The notes under the pieces: generated by a model
Told to the model about the DNA's origin: nothing
Seen by the model: only the letters and a program-made list of their open reading frames with translations
The model's database searches: none
Made by a program: the position numbers and the translations under genes
Assembly: GCA_913009925.1 (NCBI GenBank)
Contig: CAJVWY010000028.1
Location: 1-10,030 of the forward strand
Length of the DNA: 10,030 nucleotides
Direction: 5' to 3'
From: an uncultured bacterium
GTDB taxonomy: Bacteria > Actinomycetota > Thermoleophilia > BMS3ABIN01
In this document: one piece after another, positions 1 to 6,628 of the stretch
Layout: the number at the start of each line of letters is the position of its first letter
How positions within the stretch are numbered: position 1 is the stretch's first letter

Positions 1-1229
1 GGAAGGTGCCCCGCCCGGTGATCATCTCCAACGTCGGCAAACAGACCGTACTGGCCCAGGCACTGACCGATGCTCTGCCGGAATGGTACGAAGCGGCGGT
101 CCTCGAGGCGGATGTGAAGCCCATCGACCAGCCGGAGCTGGATTTCGAGGCCATCGAGGAGGAGGACCAGCCTTTCAGCTTCAAGGCCACGGTGCAGTTG
201 CCGCCGCGGCCCAAGCTGGGAAAGTACACCGGCCTGGAAGTGGAGAAGATGGTGGTCGATGTGGACCCGGGCGAGGTGGAGGAACAGATTGAGCGCCTGC
301 AACTCAGCGTGTCCAAGCTGGAGGCCGTTGACCGGGAGACGCTGGAGAAGGGTGACTTCGCCCTTATCGATTTCACCGGGTACCTGGACGGCGAACCGCT
401 GGAGGGCGGCGCCGGCAAGGACCATATGCTGGAGCTGGGCGGCGGCAGCTTCATTCCCGGCTTCGAGGAGGGCATCGAAGGAATGAAGAAGGGGGAGACC
501 AGAAAGCTCAAGCTCACCTTCCCCGATGATTACCAGCCCGAGCGTCTGGCCGGGCGCGAGGCGGAGTTCGAGGTGGAGCTGAAGGAGATCAAGGAGCGCG
601 TGCTTCCCGAGGCCGATGACGAGTTCGCCGCCGAGGCCAGCGAGTTCGATACGATCGAGGAGCTGCGGGAGGACATCGAAAAGCGGCTGAGAGCCGCTCG
701 CGAGGAGAACGCCGAGAGAGCCTTCCGGCAAGAACTGGTGGATCAGGCCGTAAGCGATGCCGAGGTGGAGATACCTGAGCCCATGATCAAATCCAAGGTA
801 CGGGAGATGAGGGAGGAGCTGGAACGCACGCTCCAGGCCCAGGGGGCCACCATGGAGAATTACCTGGAGCAGACGGGCATGGACGAGGAGAGCCTGAACC
901 AGCGCCTCAGCCAGCAGGCCGAGGTGTACGTGAAACAGGAGCTGGTGCTGGATACCATCGCCGATATCGAGGGGATCGAGGTTACGGAAGAGGATATCGA
1001 ACAGGAGATCCGTGACACGGCCGGCAAGATGGGATATGACCCCGACGCCCTGCTGGAAGGGGCACGCGACGCGGGACATTACCAGGTGGTGCGGCGAGAT
1101 CTGCTCAGGCGGGGCGCCATAGATATCCTGGTGGCCAAGGCCGTCCCCATCCTCAAGAAGGCGGGACAGGAGGAAGAAGGAGAAGCGGGGGAGGGGCAGA
1201 AGATTATCCAGCCCGAAGAAGCGGAATGA
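1..1229 (+). CDS. tig: Trigger factor (ribosome-associated chaperone and peptidyl-prolyl isomerase), 5' end outside window
   Basis: Trigger factor binds the ribosome at the polypeptide exit and shields and folds nascent chains. The visible frame starts at base 3 with the codons for KVPRPVI, the end of the family's ribosome-binding signature (GFRxGKxPR), so the GTG at base 6 is an internal valine and roughly the first 40 residues lie off the left edge. Counting that valine as residue 1, an FKBP-type isomerase domain spans about 108-197 (FTGYLDGEPLEGG, then GSFIPGFEEGIEGM and the strand LKLTFPDDY). It is followed by the helical chaperone domain to about 385, rich in charged heptad-like helices (EELREDIEKRLRAAREENAE). 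The last 20 residues are a Glu/Gly-rich tail. The TGA stop overlaps the first possible clpP ATG as ATGA, which suggests translational coupling. It is the first visible gene of a tig-clpP-clpX-lon cluster. Nothing appears broken apart from the window cut. Confidence 0.97.
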   Translation, partial: KVPRPVIISNVGKQTVLAQALTDALPEWYEAAVLEADVKPIDQPELDFEAIEEEDQPFSFKATVQLPPRPKLGKYTGLEVEKMVVDVDPGEVEEQIERLQLSVSKLEAVDRETLEKGDFALIDFTGYLDGEPLEGGAGKDHMLELGGGSFIPGFEEGIEGMKKGETRKLKLTFPDDYQPERLAGREAEFEVELKEIKERVLPEADDEFAAEASEFDTIEELREDIEKRLRAAREENAERAFRQELVDQAVSDAEVEIPEPMIKSKVREMREELERTLQAQGATMENYLEQTGMDEESLNQRLSQQAEVYVKQELVLDTIADIEGIEVTEEDIEQEIRDTAGKMGYDPDALLEGARDAGHYQVVRRDLLRRGAIDILVAKAVPILKKAGQEEEGEAGEGQKIIQPEEAE

Positions 1230-1903
1230 TGGAATCACGCGACATAAAACACTGGAAACCGCAAAGCCAACAGCAAACCTCTAACAGCGGGGTGCAAGAC
1301 CAAATGCCATTAATTCCCATGGTTATCGAACAGACCAGCCGCGGCGAGCGGGCCTTCGATATTTACTCCAGGCTTCTGAGCGAGAGGATCGTCTTCCTCG
1401 GCAGCGGCATCAATGAGGAAGTGGCCAATGTGATCGTGGCCCAGATGCTCCATCTGGAGTCGGACGACCCGGACAAGGACATCAACCTGTATGTCAACTC
1501 ACCGGGCGGCTCGGTCTACGCGGGCCTGGCCATCTATGATACAATGCAGTTTATAAAGCCGGATGTGGTAACGACCTGCGTGGGAATTGCGATGAGCATG
1601 GGAGCCTTGATTCTAGCGGGAGGCGCTGAGGGCAAACGATACGCGCTGCCCAATGCCAAGATCCTCATCCACCAGTTGTCCGGCGGCTTTCAGGGCCCCG
1701 CGGCTGATATCGAGATCCATGCCAAAGAGGCCCTTTCCCTCCGTCAGCGCCTCGATGAAATCCTGGCTCTCCACACCGGCCAAACCCTGGAAAAAGTATC
1801 CGCCGATACTGACCGTGATTACTTTATGACGGCAGCGGAGGCAAAGGAATACGGCCTTGTTGATGAGGTCATCGAACACCGGGCGACATCAAAGGGAGAA
1901 TAG
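1226..1903 (+). CDS. clpP: ATP-dependent Clp protease proteolytic subunit ClpP
   Basis: ClpP is the serine peptidase that forms the double-heptamer degradation chamber fed by ClpX or other Clp ATPases. Counting from the ATG at 1226, the catalytic triad is visible: Ser124 in GIAMSMGA, His149 in ILIHQLSGG and Asp198 in TDRDYF. The 25- and 49-residue spacings match the family. The oligomerisation and substrate region VNSPGGSVYAG precedes the serine. The start is ambiguous. The ATG at 1226 overlaps the tig stop and gives 225 residues, longer than the usual 190-210. The ATG at 1304 begins MPLIPMVIEQ, exactly where typical ClpP proteins begin, and has GGGGTG at 1289-1294 as a possible ribosome binding site. 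The 26 extra residues are polar and Gln/Ser-rich, either a propeptide or untranslated leader. clpX follows 2 bases after the stop, fitting a joint transcript and complex. Confidence 0.97.
   Translation: MMESRDIKHWKPQSQQQTSNSGVQDQMPLIPMVIEQTSRGERAFDIYSRLLSERIVFLGSGINEEVANVIVAQMLHLESDDPDKDINLYVNSPGGSVYAGLAIYDTMQFIKPDVVTTCVGIAMSMGALILAGGAEGKRYALPNAKILIHQLSGGFQGPAADIEIHAKEALSLRQRLDEILALHTGQTLEKVSADTDRDYFMTAAEAKEYGLVDEVIEHRATSKGE
1289..1294 (+). promoter_or_regulatory. Possible internal ribosome binding site for the canonical clpP start
   Basis: GGGGTG can pair with the 16S rRNA 3' end with one G-U wobble (compare GAGGTG) and lies 9 bases before the ATG at 1304, which encodes the family-typical MPLIPMVIEQ. 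By contrast, only a weak GAAGAAG lies in front of the overlapping ATG at 1226. This makes 1304 a serious alternative start. Judged by eye only. Confidence 0.4.
1894..1899 (+). promoter_or_regulatory. Ribosome binding site of clpX
   Basis: GGGAGA lies 6 bases before the ATG at 1906 and within the last codons of clpP (stop TAG at 1901-1903). It supports the ATG at 1906 as the clpX start and implies that ribosomes finishing clpP are well placed to reinitiate on clpX. Confidence 0.65.
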
Positions 1904-1905
1904 CC

Positions 1906-3177
1906 ATGGCAAGGCCGACAGACGGTAACGAACAGCTCTTATGCAGCTTCTGTGGGAAATCGCAGAGGCAGGTGAAGAAGCTCATAGCCGGCCCGGGGGT
2001 CTATATATGTGACGAGTGCATCGACCTCTGCAATGAGATCATCGATGAGGAGATGACGGCGCCGACCACGCTGGACCTGGAGGACCTCCCCAAGCCCAAT
2101 GAGATCTACCGGGCGCTCAACGAATATGTCGTCGGTCAGGAGAACGCCAAACGCATCCTCTCCGTAGCGGTCTATAACCACTACAAGCGGGTGCATATGT
2201 GCGACGATGACGACAACGAGGTGGAGCTGCAGAAATCCAATATCCTGCTGCTGGGCCCCACCGGTTGCGGCAAGACCCTTCTGGCACAGACCCTGGCCCG
2301 CTTCCTCAATGTTCCCTTCGCCATCGCCGATGCCACCGCCCTCACCGAGGCGGGCTACGTGGGCGAGGATGTGGAGAACATCCTGCTCAAACTGATACAG
2401 GCGGCCGATTTCGACGTTAAGAAGGCGGAGACCGGCATCATCTATATAGATGAGGTCGACAAGATCGCCCGCCGCGCCGACAACCCCTCCATTACCCGGG
2501 ATGTCTCCGGCGAGGGTGTGCAGCAGGCGCTTTTGAAGATACTGGAGGGAACGGTAGCCAGCGTACCGCCCCAGGGCGGCCGCAAGCATCCGCACCAGGA
2601 GTTCCTGAATATCGACACCACCAATATCCTGTTCATATGCGGCGGCGCTTTCGCGCACCTGGACAAGCTTATCGAGAAGCGTATCGGCCACAAGGGCATG
2701 GGCTTCGCCGCCGAGGTAAAGAGCAAGCTGGAGAAGGACGTGGGCAGCATATTCGCCCAGGTAATGCCGGAAGACCTGCTGGAATACGGCCTTATCCCCG
2801 AGTTCATCGGGAGGTTGCCGGTTATCAGCGCCATCCACAACCTGAACCGGAAGGATCTGGTGAGCATACTCACCACGCCGAAGAACGCTCTGGTCAAACA
2901 GTACGAGCGCTTCTTCAGATTTGATAATATCGAGCTGGTCTTCGCGCCGGAGTCTCTGGACGCCATCGCCGAAAAAGCGATCAAACTGGAGACTGGAGCG
3001 CGCGGACTGCGCTCGATAATCGAGCAGTCCCTGATAAACGTGATGTTTGAGCTTCCGTCACGCAACGATGTACGCAAATGCGTTGTCACCAAGGAGACCA
3101 TCGAGCGCGAGGTCGACCCCACGCTGGTGACGGAAGCGGAAAGAATCCTGCCGGAGATTGACGAAGAGTCAGCCTAA
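1906..3177 (+). CDS. clpX: ATP-dependent Clp protease ATP-binding subunit ClpX
   Basis: ClpX is the hexameric AAA+ unfoldase that recognises tagged substrates and threads them into ClpP. The 423-residue product is full length. The N-terminal zinc-binding domain has four cysteines (Cys13, Cys16, Cys35, Cys38) in CSFCGK and CDECIDLC. The ATPase shows Walker A GPTGCGKT (117-124), pore loop GYVGED (150-155), Walker B IIYIDEVDK (178-186; Asp182, Glu183), the RKH loop (226-228), the arginine finger in EFIGRLP (Arg303) and sensor 2 GARGLR (Arg366). The ClpP-docking loop reads MGF (265-267), where the common sequence is IGF. An acidic stretch CDDDDNE (about 99-105) precedes the Walker A strand. The start has a good ribosome binding site 2 bases beyond the clpP stop. 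The 3' end overlaps the presumed lon start by 20 bases. Confidence 0.98.
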   Translation: MARPTDGNEQLLCSFCGKSQRQVKKLIAGPGVYICDECIDLCNEIIDEEMTAPTTLDLEDLPKPNEIYRALNEYVVGQENAKRILSVAVYNHYKRVHMCDDDDNEVELQKSNILLLGPTGCGKTLLAQTLARFLNVPFAIADATALTEAGYVGEDVENILLKLIQAADFDVKKAETGIIYIDEVDKIARRADNPSITRDVSGEGVQQALLKILEGTVASVPPQGGRKHPHQEFLNIDTTNILFICGGAFAHLDKLIEKRIGHKGMGFAAEVKSKLEKDVGSIFAQVMPEDLLEYGLIPEFIGRLPVISAIHNLNRKDLVSILTTPKNALVKQYERFFRFDNIELVFAPESLDAIAEKAIKLETGARGLRSIIEQSLINVMFELPSRNDVRKCVVTKETIEREVDPTLVTEAERILPEIDEESA

Positions 3178-5542
3178 ATCAGCAAAGACATTACCGCTGC
3201 TGCCAACCCGAGAGCTTGTAGTCTTCCCCCGTATGGTCGCACCCATCTTCGTGGGCCGTGAGAAGTCCATCAAGGCGCTGGAGAGGGCCTTTGCTGAGAA
3301 TACGCCCATTATTCTCTCCACCCAGAAGGAGCCCAGCGTCGAGGACCCCAACATCGAAGATATCGTGCGGGTCGGCACCATCGCTACGGTGGTTCAGCTG
3401 TACCGGCTGCCCGATGGAACCATCAAGGCCCTGATCGAGGGCCAGCAGCGGGTGCGCATCAACCGTTTCACTTCCACCTCGCCTCATTTTCAGGTTAGCT
3501 ATACGCCGCTGGAATCATCGGATAAGAACTGTGCCATGGAGCGGACGGAAGCACTGTCGCGCGCAGTCATCCGGGAGTTCATCCGCTATGTGGACACCAA
3601 TCCCAGCATGCCCGAGGAGATCGGGCATATCGTCGGCGCGGTCACCGAGCCGGGGGAGTTGGCCGATGCCGTAGCCGCTCACCTGCTCATTCCCTTCGAC
3701 AAGAAGCAGGAGCTGCTGGAGATCAGCAATGCCGAGGAATGTCTGGGCTCCATCCTGCAGATTCTGGCGGAGGAGAACGCCGTCCTTGAGATTGAGCGGG
3801 ATCTGAACGAGAAGGTCCAGGAGAAGATCGAGACCACCCAGCGTCAGATATTCCTGCACGAGAAGCTCAAGGTCATCCGTGACGAACTGGGCAACGCCCC
3901 TGAAACCGAGGACGAGAGCATCCAGGAGTACTACCGCCTGCTGGAGGAGAAGCAGATGCCGCCGGCGACGGTGGAATCGCTGACCAAGGAGATAAACAAG
4001 CTTAAAGCAGCTTCGCCCATGTCGGCCGAGGTGTCCGTCATCCGCAATTACCTGGATAACGTGTTCTCGCTGCCCTGGGGCGAGCTGGCCGACAAGTCCG
4101 ACTATGAGCTGCCGGAAGTGGCGCGGCATCTGGAGAAGACCCACTATGGTCTCAAGAAGGTCAAGGAACGGGTGCTGGAGTTCCTGGCGGTGGGCAAGCT
4201 GCTGGGCAGGGACCAGCCCAATACGACGTTGTGTTTCGTGGGACCGCCGGGAGTGGGGAAGAGCTCGGTAGCCAAAGCCATCGCTGACGCGCTGCAGCGT
4301 CCCTTCGTGCGCATCTCCCTGGGCGGCGTCCGTGACGAGTCGGAGATACGCGGCCACCGGCGCACCTATGTAGGCGCCATGCCGGGACGTATCATCGACG
4401 TCATCTCCAAGGCCAAGGTGGATAACGCCGTGGTGCTGCTGGACGAGATCGACAAGATGGATTCGGATTTCCGCGGCAACCCGGCGGCGGCGCTGATGGA
4501 GGTGCTGGATCCGGTGCAGAACCACGAGTTCCGGGACAACTACCTGGAGTTGGACTACGACCTTTCAAAGATCCTTTTCCTGACCACCGCCAACTACGAG
4601 GAAGGCATCCCGGCGACACTGTATGATCGCCTGGAGACCATAGAACTCTCCGGCTATACCTTCGAGGAGAAGGAGCAGATCGCCAAGCGGCACCTCATTC
4701 CCAAGGTTGCGTCGGAGACCGGACTGAAGAAGAGCAATGTTGTCTTCAACCCGGCGGCGCTCAGGGCGATCATCCGTTTCTATACCAGGGAATCGGGAGT
4801 GCGTGAGCTGGAGCGCAACATGCGCAAGGTATATCGCAAGGTGGCGCGACGCTACCTGGAAGATGGTGTACGGCTGCCCGTAAGGGTGGCCGCGTCGGCG
4901 TTGGAGGACTATCTGGGCCCGGCGCCGTTCTCCGAAGAGCGCCTGGAGCGCAGGCCGCTGGTGGGGGCCAGCCTGGGCCTGGCCTATACCTCCGTCGGCG
5001 GGGAGGTGCTAACTATCGAGACCATGGTCGCCAGCGGCAAGGGTGAACTGGTGCTGACCGGGCAGTTGGGAGATGTCATGCAGGAGTCCGCCTCCACCGC
5101 CTGGGGCTACCTGCTGTCGCGCACCGAGTCCGACCAGGCGTTCCGAAACCTGTTCACTGAAAGGGCGCCCGCTTTCGACAGCCAGGGGGAGTGGGCCATG
5201 GCCAGCAAGGATCTGAGGCTGCATATTCCCGAGGGAGCCATGCCCAAGGACGGTCCGTCGGCGGGGACGGCTCTGGCGGCATCCATGCTGTCGGCGCTTT
5301 CCGGCAGGCCGCTGCGTCCGGCGGTCGCCTGCACGGGGGAGATAACCCTGCGCGGCAAGGTGCTACGGGTAGGCGGTCTCAGGGAGAAATGCCTGGCTGC
5401 GGTGCGTACCGGGATAAAGAAGGTGGTCCTGCCCAAGTCCAACCAGCCGGACATACAGGAACTGCCTCCCAAGGTCCAGGAATCGCTGGAGTTCATCTAC
5501 GTGGATGATTTCCGGCAGGCGCTGGAGCATCTGTTCGTTTAG
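3158..5542 (+). CDS. lon: ATP-dependent protease Lon (LonA type)
   Basis: Lon is a homo-hexameric cytoplasmic AAA+ serine protease that removes misfolded and regulatory proteins without a separate peptidase. The 794-residue product has the LonA layout: N-terminal substrate-binding LAN domain (about 11-205, starting LPLLPTRELVVFP), a helical coiled region (about 205-330), AAA+ module with Walker A GPPGVGKS (362-369) and Walker B VVLLDEID (Asp429, Glu430), and a protease domain with the catalytic dyad Ser701 in PKDGPSAG and Lys744 in GGLREKC. The 43-residue dyad spacing matches E. coli Lon. The start is a TTG inside the end of clpX. An in-frame stop at 3128-3130 lies upstream and the next in-frame ATG falls inside the conserved LAN start (PRMVAP), so TTG is the only sensible common start. 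The GGAG before it is too close to be an ordinary ribosome binding site, which points to coupling with clpX. Confidence 0.97.
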   Translation: MTKSQPKSAKTLPLLPTRELVVFPRMVAPIFVGREKSIKALERAFAENTPIILSTQKEPSVEDPNIEDIVRVGTIATVVQLYRLPDGTIKALIEGQQRVRINRFTSTSPHFQVSYTPLESSDKNCAMERTEALSRAVIREFIRYVDTNPSMPEEIGHIVGAVTEPGELADAVAAHLLIPFDKKQELLEISNAEECLGSILQILAEENAVLEIERDLNEKVQEKIETTQRQIFLHEKLKVIRDELGNAPETEDESIQEYYRLLEEKQMPPATVESLTKEINKLKAASPMSAEVSVIRNYLDNVFSLPWGELADKSDYELPEVARHLEKTHYGLKKVKERVLEFLAVGKLLGRDQPNTTLCFVGPPGVGKSSVAKAIADALQRPFVRISLGGVRDESEIRGHRRTYVGAMPGRIIDVISKAKVDNAVVLLDEIDKMDSDFRGNPAAALMEVLDPVQNHEFRDNYLELDYDLSKILFLTTANYEEGIPATLYDRLETIELSGYTFEEKEQIAKRHLIPKVASETGLKKSNVVFNPAALRAIIRFYTRESGVRELERNMRKVYRKVARRYLEDGVRLPVRVAASALEDYLGPAPFSEERLERRPLVGASLGLAYTSVGGEVLTIETMVASGKGELVLTGQLGDVMQESASTAWGYLLSRTESDQAFRNLFTERAPAFDSQGEWAMASKDLRLHIPEGAMPKDGPSAGTALAASMLSALSGRPLRPAVACTGEITLRGKVLRVGGLREKCLAAVRTGIKKVVLPKSNQPDIQELPPKVQESLEFIYVDDFRQALEHLFV

Positions 5543-5584
5543 GCGGCGTAGTGGTATCATTTTTCCTCGTAGTATTTATGTGAT

Positions 5585-5599
5585 CTTGCTCGGGGCAAG
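5585..5599 (+). other. Small hairpin abutting a ribosome binding site in the lon to beta-helix-gene spacer
   Basis: CTTGC (5585-5589) and GCAAG (5595-5599) form a perfect 5-bp stem around a TCGGG loop. The right arm runs directly into the GAGGGGG ribosome binding site of the next gene. No T-run follows, so it is not a standard terminator of lon; it could instead affect access to the ribosome binding site, or be chance. The rest of the 68-base spacer contains a T-run at 5560-5564 and a TAGTAT (5570-5575) resembling a -10 box, but no convincing -35. Confidence 0.3.
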
Positions 5600-5605
5600 A
5601 GGGGG
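5599..5605 (+). promoter_or_regulatory. Ribosome binding site of the secreted beta-helix gene
   Basis: GAGGGGG lies 5 bases before the ATG at 5611, whose product begins with a clean signal peptide. This fixes the start of the gene and shows it is translated independently of lon. Confidence 0.65.
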
Positions 5606-5610
5606 CTGAT

Positions 5611-6603
5611 ATGAATTATCTCGGAGGCAAAAAGATCCATCTGACGGTCGGGCTGGTCGTCACGGCCGTGCTTCTAAGCCTGATGGCGTCCGTGGCGGCG
5701 TCTGCTGAATCCACCAAATATATACGCGACAACGCCACCGGCGGCGACTGTACCGCCATCGGTTCCTGGGATCAGTATTCGCTGACTTGCACACTGTCCA
5801 GCGACCTTGTCTTTTCCGGGGGTAACGGCATCGTCATCATGAGTGACGGTGTGACATTGGACGGCAATGGCTATTCGCTGACCGGTGGCGGCGGTTATGG
5901 TGCCGGTTGCGCCGTCTCCATCCACGGAGCGGTGACGATAAAGAACCTTACCATCAGGCAGTTCGGTTATGGCATCTACACGCTCTCCTCGAATGACGAT
6001 ATCATCAAGGGCAACTCCCTGGAGAACAACGATACCGGCCTGAAGATGTCCGTCTCCAACGATGCACAGGTTTTCGGCAATGGTTTTATCGACAACGGCA
6101 CGCAGATAACGGTGCAGGGTGGCACCGGGAACGTGTACAACCTGCCGGCGCCGGTGGGCGGGAATTACTGGAGCAACTGGGCGCAGCCTGACAGCGATAA
6201 CGACGGTTTTGTGGACGATCCCTACATCTTCACCGGCGGGCGGGATGACCTGCCGCTGGCGGGTGTGGCAGCGTGCGTGCCAGGGAAACCAGCGCTGGCG
6301 CTGAGTTTCTCACAAACGTACTGGTTCAACAACGCCGATTACCAGACCCGGCGCCTGTCGGTGGATTATCTCCTTGACAACCAGGGAGCCGGAGATGCTT
6401 TCGCGGTACAGGTGACGGGAAGTATTGAAAGCAATGGCGTTGTCCTGCATACGCCGCTGCCGGCCGGCGTGGGCGATATCGCTGCCGGTGCATCGGGGCC
6501 GTTCATACTGAAGTACATCGTGCCTCCCGGTGTGATGAGTTTCCGTTCCAGCCTGGCCGTAGCCGCCGCTGACGATTGTGGTAACGGCTACAGTTATCCC
6601 TGA
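5611..6603 (+). CDS. Secreted NosD-like parallel beta-helix protein of unknown function
   Basis: The 330-residue product starts with a signal peptide: basic MNYLGGKKIH, hydrophobic stretch about 11-28, and an ASA-E cleavage site after residue 32. It should therefore be exported. Residues about 70-175 contain short beta-helix rungs of the NosD/pectate-lyase-like kind (ITLDGNG-like VTLDGNGYSL, VTIKNLTIRQFGYGIYTL, NDDIIKGNSLENNDTGLKM, NDAQVFGNGFIDNGTQI). They are followed by GGNYWSNW and an Asp-rich DSDNDGFVDDPY loop (194-205) of the calcium-binding type seen at the end of NosD-like repeats. The C-terminal third (about 225-330) is beta-rich and may be an Ig- or CARDB-like sandwich. Mature-region cysteines (47, 60, 100, 222, 323) could form disulfides. 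I see no catalytic residues, transmembrane anchor or sorting motif. Possible roles are carbohydrate or surface binding; this is inference. It has no evident link to lon. Confidence 0.8.
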   Translation: MNYLGGKKIHLTVGLVVTAVLLSLMASVAASAESTKYIRDNATGGDCTAIGSWDQYSLTCTLSSDLVFSGGNGIVIMSDGVTLDGNGYSLTGGGGYGAGCAVSIHGAVTIKNLTIRQFGYGIYTLSSNDDIIKGNSLENNDTGLKMSVSNDAQVFGNGFIDNGTQITVQGGTGNVYNLPAPVGGNYWSNWAQPDSDNDGFVDDPYIFTGGRDDLPLAGVAACVPGKPALALSFSQTYWFNNADYQTRRLSVDYLLDNQGAGDAFAVQVTGSIESNGVVLHTPLPAGVGDIAAGASGPFILKYIVPPGVMSFRSSLAVAAADDCGNGYSYP

Positions 6604-6628
6604 GCCGGGTAAAATGCGGAACCTCAGG
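6599..6628. terminator. Candidate hairpin spanning both stop codons of the convergent genes
   Basis: CCTGAG (6599-6604) pairs with CTCAGG (6623-6628), and CCG (6605-6607) can extend the stem with CGG (6617-6619) across a small AAC bulge. The two stop codons (TGA at 6601-6603 on +, and the complement of TCA at 6624-6626 on -) lie in opposite arms. A bidirectional termination or mRNA 3'-end role would suit the 20-base convergent gap, but neither strand has a T-run after the stem, so intrinsic termination is unproven. Confidence 0.3.

Noticed and set aside
6..1229. GTG at base 6 as the true start of trigger factor
   Set aside because: The frame continues upstream as AAG (Lys), and KVPR matches the internal ribosome-binding motif of the family, so the GTG is an internal valine of a gene cut by the window edge.
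1939..2838. 299-codon open frame on the - strand inside clpX
   Set aside because: It is fully antisense to a gene with intact ClpX motifs. Its product is a low-complexity Leu/Gly/Val-rich sequence of the sort produced by codon bias on the opposite strand, with no recognisable domain.
3515..4525. 336-codon open frame on the - strand inside lon
   Set aside because: Antisense to the Lon AAA+ region. The product is His/Arg/Gln/Leu-rich with no family resemblance, a typical shadow of a GC-rich gene.
6607..6612. GGGTAA resembling a SigB-type -10 box between the convergent genes
   Set aside because: No matching GTTT element at the required distance, and no gene lies downstream on that strand; it is explained as part of the hairpin loop.
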